This document shows positions 37,004-48,600 of a stretch of DNA of 64,000 nt, piece by piece. Source of the DNA: Paramacrobiotus metropolitanus (Eukaryota; Tardigrada; Eutardigrada; Parachela; Macrobiotidae); the NCBI RefSeq assembly GCF_019649055.1, contig NW_026570295.1, forward strand, positions 62,001 to 126,000, in the 5' to 3' direction. Every line of letters starts with the position of its first letter. Position 1 is the stretch's first letter. Below the pieces are notes generated by a model. The model saw nothing but the letters and a program-made list of their open reading frames with translations, did no database searches and was not told where the DNA came from. A program made the translations under genes and the position numbers.

Positions 37004-39570
37004 CCATGATGAGCGCAAGTTGTGCAACACCACGGCACTTTCGCGAACTGTGGTCGGGAACCCGGGAAATCAACTTCGCGGGAACACCGTGCTGGTGCAG
37101 CGCGACTGCGGCAAATGGTGGTTGGGATACGTGCAGGATATCAGTGCCCCGGACTTCCTCGTCGACTTCGATGCCAGCACAGTTAAGGCCGAATGGACTC
37201 ATTCCAGTCGTCTCTGGCCACACCACAGCTTGTGTGGCGACCAGCACGGCAGTTTGAGGCCATATGTTCACACTACCCTGCAGGTGGCGCTGCGGAAGAC
37301 CCACGGTGGGCCGATGGTGTTCCGTCCCGCCCGGGTCGTAGCGGAATTGGAGACACTGATGCTAGGTGTGCGTCTGGACGAGAATAAGCCAGCAAAGTGC
37401 CGCTTCGTCCATCGCGGCCAGTTCGTTGAACGCCTACCGGCGCCGAACGATGGGCAGAGTTTTTTCCGACGAACTGATGGCTTGACGTACACAAAGCACG
37501 TCATCCACTTTCCCGCCGCTGAACAGCTGCGCCGCGTCGATTGCCTGCCCAAGTTAGTGGGCCGGACTTGCAAATTTATCTTGGCTAGTGGGGATGTGCG
37601 TTGGCTTTTCGGTTGTTCTTCCATGCGAACAATTGTCTGCACTCTGCAGTACTGGAGCCACGTGTTTCTATTCCATGGGACCGCCTCTGGTCGGCGGGCT
37701 GCACGCGCGAGATACGGTTCACGTGGGTGTACGCATGTTCGTGCGAGCGGGAAGCGACACTATGACATTCATCTGTCTGGAGGTGCATAACGACGCAGGT
37801 GGGCGCAGGATGTCCTGGGATGAGGAGGCTCTCAGGGATGTCTGCAACAGTTACTTTAAAAAGAGTTCAGCTAATACCGTCGAAGCTTTTCCATTGGCTT
37901 TGGATCTCTGTACGGTCAGTACGACACGCTCGAACAGTCGAATTTACTTAAGTATCAATGTATCATGTCTGGTATCCATATGATCTAATATTCCTTCAAA
38001 TGAAAAATTCCGGGGGGAACGTGCCCCCGTGCCCACCCCCCTTAAATTCGCCCCTGCTGATATTTATTGCAAAATCGCAGATTCGTAGTAGTGTACTCGT
38101 ATCAAAGTAAGTTTAACTAATATTTATTTAGAGTACTTACGTATGATTTATAAATTATAAGTAATGCATAACGGTAAGTTTGTGGTTTACTCTGGTAAGA
38201 ATTCGTTTACTTTCATGGTTATCTACAATTTAATTTACAGTAGACTGGAAAGGTTAAAGGAAAACAACCACAGCTGTAGGGCCATGATCGATGCCGCTTT
38301 TCCTCGCTGGATTTCGATGCTGATCCGCTGGCAAAGACATTCCGTGGTTTTCTCTTATTTTCTGTCCAAGCTCCGTTCAATTTAGTTAATGGTACAGTAT
38401 TGTTACGAGCATGGAAGCATTTAGTTGTTCTTCTTTTGTAAAAACTGTTACATGTTTGCGTGCAGCCGCTTAATTCTTGTGATTCATTATATTCATGTCA
38501 ATGTGCACAAGAAGTCCTTTTATTTCGCAGATTCGTCCGGGGATTATTCCACGGACGTACAAGGAATGTCCATAAATGATTTACCCCACCCGATCTTAGC
38601 TTGGGTTTTTGGTAATATGGATGTGGATAGTAAACTGCGCTTGTACAGGTAAATTCGCATCAGTCCTTTCCTAAATTAAACTCAAAACGGTGTAAACGGC
38701 TGTTGTGTAAAATGTGGATTGTGTCACAGCCTTTCACATGGAAACTGTATCCATAGCATTAGTTATTTTTTGTACATTATTCTACTGTTTCAACCAGGGT
38801 TTGCGCGTTGTGGAGGGAGATTTTGCGGGGATATAAGGGCCAACAGCCGGTTATCCTGGAGTTTGCGCAGATGTGGCCGAAGACGACTTACCTGCCTGAT
38901 CGACCTTTTGTGTACGATTATCGCCACCTACCAACTCGTAGCCCTGCTGGACCGTAGCATTACGACGCAGACCAAAGCGCTGGTGCTAATAGACTGCCAG
39001 CGTTATCCACCCGGCGACGATCTCGGACCGAAGATGGCCGCCGTCAAAACTGTACTAGCCGCTAAAGGAATTCGTTTGTCCCTGATTATCGTGAAGAACG
39101 GCTTTGATGTCACTACAAAATGGGCAGCGATGTTTCTGGCCATTGACGGCCATAAGGCCGGTAAAAACGTCGACGGCCAGCGAATGAGCGCTCTGTCCGA
39201 CGTGATGAGCGTATGCGACAAGCTGGTTCTGATCAACTACATGGCGTCGAAATCGGTCAGCGAATCAGCAGAGAATCTGATATTCTTCTTCGACGACCAG
39301 GATGAGATTGTACCTAAAGCCCTTACTTCGGCCGGCTGGCGTACCCATTTTGTCTTCGTCGATTTGGGTGAGAACATTCCCTACCTTCGTTTTCGCCGCG
39401 AGGAAACAGCGACTGAACAGTATCTGCGGTTTTTACGCGCTGCCAAGGATAACTGCCCACCCGTCAGCCTGTATCTGCAACAGAAGGCCGCAACGATGTA
39501 TGCGCGATGGGTGAATATAGTGGAATACCCCTATGGATGGATCGGCATTCGCAAATTCCTGAAACTGTAA
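37004..39570 (+). pseudogene. F-box protein copy B, frameshifted
   Basis: Homologue of copy A. A suitable ATG at 37004 is in one frame, but the SH3/Tudor-like part (NTVLVQRDCGKWWLGYVQDI) begins about 37086 in another. A further shift is needed near 37570-37690 to reach DTVHVGVRMFVRAGSD. The F-box exon is 38531-38648 (DLPHPILAWVFGNMDV), and the last exon starts at 38798 with RVCALWREIL. A third shift near 38900 leads to the long conserved C-terminus ending in MYARWVNIVEYP, which matches copy A (VHARWVQTLAYP). Three breaks suggest a pseudogene or a poorly assembled stretch. The long open C-terminal frame, about 220 codons, implies that decay is recent if real. The family role would be a Cullin-1 ligase adaptor. 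Confidence 0.65.
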
Positions 39571-40586
39571 GCAGCATGAAGTAGCAAGTTAGCAACAGTG
39601 TTATTCGATGGTTTGATACTTGAGTAAACACGCACGCGTACGTACTTCATATAGTAATACTATTCACGGACATTTCGTATGCACGTGCTGGTAACAATTC
39701 TAAAGGTCATCTGTATAAATTACTGTATAGGAATATACTGTCTTATTTTACAATGTCTCCATTTCATAAGTCAGTTGCTGCTCCGCTGGGGTACTGCTTA
39801 GATTAAGAAAACTTATACATTTCTACATATACGATAGAAACTTTACCTTTTTAAGAAAACTTGAACCGTTGGGGCAAAGGGAAATGATTTTTGTGCGATC
39901 AGGTTCAACAGTCTTCATCCGGATGATAACGCACAGCCATGGGACACGATGGATCTTCGCCATCTGGATGTTTCCATTTTGAACAACTTGACCGTCGCGG
40001 CACTGCATGGATGCTTCGATGGCTCAGGCAGGTGAATGGCGTCGCTGTGTCTCATTGTGTTTCTTCGTTTTTTGTTCGACACCTTTGTCCCGGCACTGGT
40101 ATCGCAGCAGGACAGGCTTTGCACCTCATCGTATCCCCATTAACAAGCTTCCCATTGTGGTCGGGTAACTTTGTAAGAACCGCGAGCTGTGCATTTATTT
40201 TTTACCGGAGTTTAGTCTTTTTCATCCGCGCGTTAGACTAACCAGGCAAAACTGATGTCTTTCGTTTTCGTTTTCACTGATAGCTTCCGGCAGCTGATGC
40301 GAATACATTACGAGTACAATTTATAGTTATTAACTAATTTTGAGATTAAAGTACGAACAATACGGCTGCATTGCGTGGAATGATTGCTGTACTTTTTCTT
40401 AATACCAATCGTGACCGTGTCTCACGGTGAAACAGTTGCAATAACGTGCAGATTCACTGCGAAGATCTGCTTGATACTTCTGCATAACCTTCGAAAGTAG
40501 AAAACATTTACTGTACACACGTTCGAGAAAAAAAGATAAACCCGTCAAAAACAGTGTTCTCTTCATTCGGTAGCATTTACAGAGTA
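39571..40586. other. Spacer with a possible F-box exon relic
   Basis: Mostly featureless. At 39911-40029 (+) a short open stretch reads DLRHLDVSILNNLTVAALHG and ends in AG before a GT, the same phase as the F-box exons of copies A and B. It could be a third F-box remnant, but the similarity is weak and no partner exons were found. Confidence 0.25.
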
Positions 40587-42044
40587 CTATCCACTGCCTC
40601 CAAACTGTGCGGCTAAGCCGTTAATAAGGTCGCTATAGCATTGCGAGGGATTCGGTGCGCAGACCGGATACTGCGTGGTCCATGTCTCGGTCAGGAAATC
40701 GTTGGTGGACAGGCAATAGGGCTGCAGGACACGGTCCACGGCGGCGCGGTACTCGGCCAGCACCGCCGGCGGCAGCGTGTCGGGACGCTGGCGGGTGTTG
40801 AAGAAGAAGTTGGAGTTTTTGCACAGGTTGGTTTGGACGTCCTTCTCCAAGCAGAAGAAGCGCAACTGCCAATGCGTGTAATTCTCCGCGAAGGCATACG
40901 AGGTCAGACTCACTGCAAAGGTTAGTGTTTGTCAGGATAGTACGAGTAAAAGCAACGAAGCAGTATCATGACGAACACGCACTGTGCTCGTAGTCAGTGT
41001 TAGTCTGATACAAGAGTATGTTGTTTTTTCATTACTTGTACGTGGCGCAGGGTATTTCAGTTATACGGTAAAGAATTTAATTAAATGTAATGCATAGCCT
41101 TTAAATAAAACGCAGGAAGTTATTGGTTCAATTAAATACAAATCTTTTGCAACAAAGATCATACTGGTGCAAAAACAGATTCTCAAATTAGCCAGTAATA
41201 ATATGGTTAGGGTCATTGTACAAGTAAGTACATAATATATCTATTCCCGAAAAATTGGAACTGCTTACGTACGTACGAGTAATTAATAGCCGGTTATAAT
41301 TAGTCGAAATATGACAATTGATACCTATAATTATTCCAAAAATGCGCTTGCGGTTAATGCAGCGGAATTTGTAGTACCGGCTACAGCTGTTCCGTGAATA
41401 AAAAATAGTTATTATTAAATGTACGTACACGGCTGTGGTGAATCATAGTTGTACACCACCATCACCTCCCGTCCGTCCTTGGTGACGTAGGTCTGCGCAT
41501 ACTGTCCGGCACAGGTCTTATAATCCGGCGTCCACCAGGTGATCTGCACATTGGCCACCATGGCCTTGGTACGGGTGCCCGGCACCACGCCCTTCCCGAT
41601 CTTGGCGGAGTGCAGGGCGTCGTTGACGCGCGGCGGATGCTCTCCTAGGTACATGTAGTTGTACCATTGTCCCGCTCTCTACCAACAACAACAACAACAC
41701 TTCCACTGCACGTTTGCCGTCAGCCTGTAAATTATAGGGAGAAATATACCGCTTCTGGATCGATGTGGGGTACCGTGGGAATTTCGGGTATACAACCACT
41801 CGGCCATTGCCGCGCGGATGTCACGGCCACAAAGGTCACAACTGCAATTATACAACGGTTATTTTGTTGCGTATTAAAAAATCAAGACCATCCCAAATTT
41901 ACTGTCATAATAATTAAAGTTACTATTGGCGACTGCATTAATAAAATTAAATAGCTCGCTTCGTTCGGTTAACACTTAAGATATATAAAGAGGAATAAAA
42001 ACAAGCCGGCACTTACATAGTAAAACGTGTACAAAAGAGGCCAT
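40587..42044 (-). CDS. Secreted lipocalin-like protein
   Basis: Four exons, 42044-42017, 41841-41750, 41678-41429 and 40912-40587, give 231 residues with consistent phases. The first two encode a signal peptide (MASFVHVLL, then FVTFVAVTSA). The mature start GCIPEIPTVPHIDPEA followed by AGQWYNYMYLGE fits the lipocalin beginning, a Cys-Pro region and then GxWY. Further on come a central strand region (VMVVYNYDS), YTHWQLRFFC, and a C-terminal TLPPAVLAEYRAAVDRVL helix followed by Cys, as in apolipoprotein-D-like members. Lipocalins bind small hydrophobic ligands in a beta-barrel, and this one would be secreted. Seven cysteines in the mature part suggest disulphides. The family call rests on motif order only; a search of the full translation would settle it. 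Confidence 0.6.
41683..41700. repeat. Short aac repeat in lipocalin intron
   Basis: Five or six aac units directly beside the acceptor of lipocalin exon 3. Confidence 0.7.
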
Positions 42045-42629
42045 ACTAATCGTACTAATTGTTCCCAGTGCAAAATCCAACGAACGTGTTCTTGACAATG
42101 AACTTTCCGCAGCAAAACACAACGCAGTGTAATTAACGTCCGTTTGATGGCCTCGTCGGTGGAACGAATCACATGTGCACCGATCACATTAAAAGTATTT
42201 ATTTACTTTGTACTGTAGTTCTGCAAGTAGAACGGTGGAAATACAAAGTTATGTAACTTCGTGCCACATCGAGGTCATACACAAATACAGTAAAAAACCG
42301 AAAGATTAGAATCTGCACGTTGCATAAGCGTTTTGATTAGAACGCGTATTGCATAATATATTTCACCAAGTACACATACAGAGAAAGACTGCAGCCGATC
42401 TGACCAAGCATAGAAAAAAACATATAGTTCAGCGTGCTTTAGAAAAAACACCGAAGTAAACGAGATACGTACATATCAGCGCCAATCAAACAAACCAGCG
42501 TATAGAAAATTAAATAACACAGCCGGAGAATATCCCCAAAATTTATTATATAACCGAGACGCAGCCATCTCGATAAATTTTCTTTATTTTTTTCAAGGTT
42601 TTTGGCCTTCCACTCGGACATCCACCGAC
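42045..42629. other. Spacer between lipocalin and cyclase 2
   Basis: The 5' flank of the lipocalin gene and the 3' flank of receptor cyclase 2. No coding frame is supported. Confidence 0.5.
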
Positions 42630-45600
42630 TCAGTCGTCGGGCGGGAGGGGATGCGGCACGAACGCCGGTTCCCCGCTGTCGCCCGGCGGATGGTGGATCT
42701 CCACGGCCACCGCCCCCGGGGGACCGTCCGCCTCGGCCAGGGTCTCGTCGATAATCTCCGCCAGGATACTGATGTCGGTGCTGTACAGCCAGAAGGTGGC
42801 CAGGTCGGTGTGGCGGGTAATGGGCGGCTGGCGGAGTTCCGTGGCGAATTCCGGGCAGTCGGCGATCAGCATGGCTGTCGGTTTGGAGATGTGGATCTTG
42901 TCAAAAAGGCAGTGGGTGCACAGTACCAGTCCCACACGCAAGACGTTGCCCAGACTGAAAGTTGGTGTCGTTAAAACACACGTATGGTTTAATTACGTAG
43001 CTGTATAATCCCCGTTCAGATGATTAAACTGGATTTGCAGTATATATTGTATGCTCGTATAAGGGATGTGCGTGTACTTACAGTCTGTACTGGAGTTTCA
43101 TGCCTTTCCCGGTAATCACAATTGTGCATGAACCTGTAACGATTAGTTTAATGACCTGGGTGGAATTTTGCTGCCGCACTCCAAATTTGCAAACACCTTA
43201 TCGCTTTTTCGTTAAGTACCGTATGCCAGTATATATATGTACAACCACCAAAAACTGAATGCAAGAAAATTAGCTAAAACAAATATATTTATTCTAGTAT
43301 TAAAATGTTCATTCATTCTACACGTGTGAATTGGTACGAGATCAGTTATTTCGAATATCACAAAATTTTATTTCGTGTCGAATGACTAGAAAATGTTACA
43401 ATGTTAAGAACACCGAAAAAGGTCACCGGACTGAACACCAGTATATGTTGTACGGTATTTTGTACCTGTGTTAATGGCCATTTTAAGAAAGACCGGAATT
43501 TGTTTAGCCGCAAACGTCTCCCGGACTGTCGACTGTACGGTTAAGGCGAAGGCACAGATCTCGCGGGCGTTGTCCAGTGCGTTGGTTGTGGGCGACATAC
43601 CCGAGACAAACTGTCAACACAAGTTACCAGGATAACGCGCTGTTCATCGCGGTTTTATCAGGCGTCTTACGGCGTTGTAGTCGGAGAGTGTGGCAATGCG
43701 GGACACATGGAATTTACTGATCAGATCCTCCAGGATGGCCTCGACGTCATTTATAACGACGGTGGTGTCGGCGGGGCTGTTTTGCTCTATAAAGGCACCG
43801 AGCCCCTCCATGGAGGTTAGCAGTACCGACACGCTATCCATGCGTTCCGCGTCTTTTAAAGGATTTTCTCCCGCTCGTATTCGAGTGACAATATATCTAC
43901 AGAAATATATCCTTGTAATTTGTACAATAGTTCGCTTTGGTTGCTTCTACAGATATATAACATCATATATATGATGATTCATATATATATTCATATATAT
44001 ATGATTCATTCTTTCATATATACGAGTATATGATTTGTATTATTTGTATCATATATAGATATAAAGTATGTCATATAATATTTCTATACGTAATATGCGT
44101 AATATATTGTGCATCGATGTACTGATATATCTGTATAACGCGTTTCAGCCAGGTATACAGAACCCGTACTGGTACAGATGCAGTAGGAATGCATGCTTTC
44201 TTTTGTTTTTTTATCGTTAAAATTGTATATATTATATGCAAAGGTCATTATGAGCAAATGCCTACTTTTATAAACGGCAGGTGCATAACTATTCCGTTCA
44301 AAGGTCCTGGCAATAATTTAATTTTGCATATGTAATTGTCTGTGACCTTTGGAAAAGAACATTCCTACGACGAAATTAAAGAATTGCTATATATTTCATA
44401 TGTACATAATACTTGTGATGTTGATACATATTACTTATGTACATATTACTTAAGCACATATTACTTATGATGTTTCATATAAGACGATCTACTTGTATAT
44501 AGGCTTGTATTGTACTAGTATGTAAAAGCACTTTTGTACATACGACTTACGCGGGTAGTTTGTAGGACAGGATCTCGTAATACTTCTCCACCTGCTGCTC
44601 TAGTTGCAGCGCCTTCTGATTAATATCATTCTGCAGTTCCTCCGTGTAATCCTGCAGTCGCTGTATGAGCTTATCCATGACCTGTTCACCGGCGATCTTC
44701 CGTGCGCCCGACGGGCCGGCCGAGAACTCGTTAAAGTAGCTTTTCAGTTGAGCAATGGATGGACGCAGGTCGGGATTGGCGTTCCAGCAGGACTGCAGTG
44801 CCGGGACCATGGGTTTGAAAGGCTTCGGCAAAAGATTAAAGTTCGCCGTCTGCTGCAGAGGATTGTGCTCGCCAAAATCCAAATCTATATGTACACGATG
44901 ATGTTAATAAACGAAAAGGTCACGCTGATCAAGAAATTTCAATTGTAGTAATAGTTAATAATTGTCAAAAAGTATTTTGTAGCATTCTAAAAATATTATT
45001 ATTGCTGTCTCTATTTCTTTAGCATAATTACTTTTCAATGTCCAGAAATCGTAGCGATTATTCTTAAAGCAATACCAATTACGTATATCATTAAATATAT
45101 TTAGGTATTTGTTTAACACCGTTAATAATATTTTAATATTGTTATTTAACAAGTATAAGTACCTGAAGGATCCAAGTACAGCAGCCGTTTATAGAGTCGC
45201 TCCTGCGTGATAATCTCAAACAAAATAAATCCGGTGGAATAAATATCCCGTTTTCTTCCCGAGACAATGTTGGAGGTGAAAAACTCGGGTGCCGCCCAGT
45301 ACGCCGGTTCCCATTCATCACAGTCATATTTGCGCATCTTAAAATAGCGCGGATCCAGCCCGCGTTGGATACGCTCATAGGCCAGGTGGATGATCTTCAC
45401 CGAGAAGAACTTATCCACGTGCAGCCGGAAGGTACTTAACCGGCCGTGATACATTATACTGGAGTTGTGGATGTACTCCAGCGCCTGTAAAGGGCAATGA
45501 CACAAATACGTCGCACTTGTGCATTTATTCGGTTATTCCTATGGATTCTGTGGAAGCGGTAGAGCGATTCCCACGCTGCCTCAATCTTGGGAACAGCTGT

Positions 45601-48600
45601 ACTCACATCGAGGTAATCGCGGGCAAACGTACTGCGCACGCCTAGATCCAGTTCCCCGTAGGAGTCGAAGACTTCGTAGAGGGATGCTTTGGATGCGTAC
45701 TCGGCGATGACGGTGATGTGCTGCTCGAAGTTGTTCTCCAGAATGGTCAGCCCGATGAAACGGCATATACCCGTATGCTGTACTTTCCTTAACTGTAAAA
45801 ACAATATTTTTTCATGTTTTTTTATTGCATGCCTTTTGATTTATACCACATAGTACACTCTTTATAACTTTATAGCACTGTTTTATACTGCTATATACTT
45901 TACTTTTTGAATTTAATCTCTCAATATGTATACAACGAGCTTCGCTCAATGATACCAATCAAATGAAGAATTTGTCCCAATTAACATGAGAAGGGACTGT
46001 GCACAACACATTCATAGCATCTCAACACACTCTTTACTTTATACTACATGTATTGTATATTTTCTTTATTTTTCCTTTTACGTTTACTTTATCTTTATTA
46101 CGAATTTTCATGTGCATGTTTTGATATGTACAAATTGGTATAATATACTGCAGCAGATACCGGTAAGGCAAATACAGGTAATTATTTATTGGATAATTTA
46201 ATGTTATTTGTATTTCTAATTTTCCTAATATGTTCAGATCTAATGCCGGCGTACCCGTTTGAACAGCAACAGCAGATGCCGATGCGTGGTAATCTCCGAC
46301 GTATAAATGTAGCGATTGGATATGGCGATGGAGTTCAACTGTACCGCTCGATCATCATAGACAGCGACAGCCGGCTGTTCGATAAAATATCATTATCATA
46401 TTAATAAATTACCATATCAACATTAGATTTTCCCAGCGTTTTTTCCGTCAGTTCAACTTCGCTTATTCAATAATACTCCTTTTTTAAACTATATACAGCT
46501 ATTTTTTGCACAGGTTATTTGTGTGGGACATACGATTTTGAATTTGGTATTGAGCGTCTTCGGTTGCTGTGACTGACTGGTGCCGGGTACGGCGAGCGGC
46601 CGGATGAGTTCGCTGTTGATCTGCCACCAGGGATCGAACAGCTTCAGCTCCTCTTCCTTCTCCTTAATACGCCTGTAAATTTATCCGGCGTTATCAATCA
46701 TTAGTTCATCATGCCAATAGCTTGGCTACGTCATACTCACCTAATTCGTCGCAGAATGATCCATCCCAGTATCAGGACACCGGTTATCGTTCCGAAGACC
46801 GTCCCATAAATCCACCGCTTGTCCACTACAACCAGATTAGTGAAATTACAATTTCCATTGACAATTTATACGAATTAAATGCAGCTGCGGAAAAATCGTT
46901 AACAGAAAACTTGTTTGTACCTGGCGGTAGACAGTTAGGATTGATCACGTTTTCGTTGCGATATCCGCATTCTGGTACGTTGGGCGGTGGCCATGAACGC
47001 GGCCAGCTGGGATCACGCAGCTCTATCAAGGTACCGTTTTCCGCGGTCATGTACAGGAACGCCTGTTAAAATATTTACGGATGAATACGTTTTTAAGCAA
47101 AGTACTATTCAGTAGGTAATGATAAGTACGTACAAGTACTGCTCATAAATTAGTTACAATTTGGGTGGTTTTTTTCTGCATTTGATTGTATTAGTTTTCC
47201 CGGAAATATTATGTGATCATTAACCTAAATTTGTCGAGTTCATTCATGCTGCAGCGTTTTATACATCACAAAATTAGTTAATATTCTTTATAATCGCTCG
47301 GTTACTTTACTGTCGCTTATTATATTATTATATAAATATTTTTATAGTCCTGTACATTGTACGAGTATTTCATTTAGAAATGGACGAAGTGCATGTTAAA
47401 ATTAGGTTTAACGAATGCTGAAAGCATTGTTGCATTAAAACAGCGCAATTCAAGAAATCAGTTATGAATTTTTATCAGCATTTGTTTGTAAACTAACAGA
47501 CGTATTGGATTGCGATAGTTGTCGGAAATTATTATGCCGGCAAGATGACTGTCCAGTACACATTACGGAAAAATATCAACCGATGCTGACCCTGACGGTA
47601 TTATTTTGAAGGAAACCACCGGATCGATGCCGGGATGGAACTCGCGTTTGGCAAAATTCCTAGTATCTTAATGCACATCAATAGTTACTCGAAAAGGAAA
47701 TACCTCACGTTGGCCGCTGGCATTGAGGAATGTCACCATTAAATCCATGCGCCGTTCACCTTTACCGTCAATGTAGAATGGAATGTTGGTCTCATCGATG
47801 AATGACTGATTGATAAACTGAATGGCCAGTGCCTTTCCGCTGGTGACATCAAACCCGTCCTCCGGATAATTGAAAAACACCAACTGATCCAGAATCTGCG
47901 CGGCAAACGATTAGAGAAGATTAATTGTGGTAATAATGGTGCACGCAAATTGATGGAAATGGGATTTCAATTTACCTGGCATACAGCGGCAACAGCTGAG
48001 TAACTGGCAGCGATACTGCTAAAGGGCTGCAAAAAATCATGTTAAGTAAATGGGGATCGAAAGTGTTTTTAACGCATATCGCTAGAATATAAAGTAAAGA
48101 AATTTACCTGACATGTCAACTTTATGTTTACTAAATTTTCATGGTGTTAATATTAATAACTTGTTACTAATAATATTGTTAACATTATTATCATCAGTTT
48201 GTTTGGATTTATTTTTGCACCTTTGATGCACATGACCTTCTTTGCTAGCGTCAAATAATTATATGTTGTCTATAATACGAGTATATAACATAATATCTGT
48301 ATTAAAAAATCTTAACTTAATTTACTGGCCATTACTGCGAACGCGGATGTGATATTTATGATTTTATTAATTATGATTACAGTCAGTTGTTCACGTAAGT
48401 ATAATTATATGCGTGTACCTGATCGGAAAGAGGATAATTGTAATTGTATACCTCCCGGGATCGACGATGAAATTTAATGGAGAGATTACGCGCTAGGGGC
48501 AGTAGTTCGTCGAGGACATGCGGAAGCCCGTCGGAGCTGTGTGCCGGCTGAAAGACGAGGAGGGAGCGGAAGGCCTCGCGTGCCACCTGTATACGGGGAA

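Noticed and set aside
38909-38940. A 32-base mini-intron to explain the frame change in F-box copy B
   Set aside because: GT and AG are present, but removing 32 bases does not give the frame in which the homology continues.
46189-46404. Plus-strand frame with a hydrophobic start
   Set aside because: It overlaps exon 13 of receptor cyclase 2 on the other strand, which reads a kinase-homology segment in phase with its neighbours.
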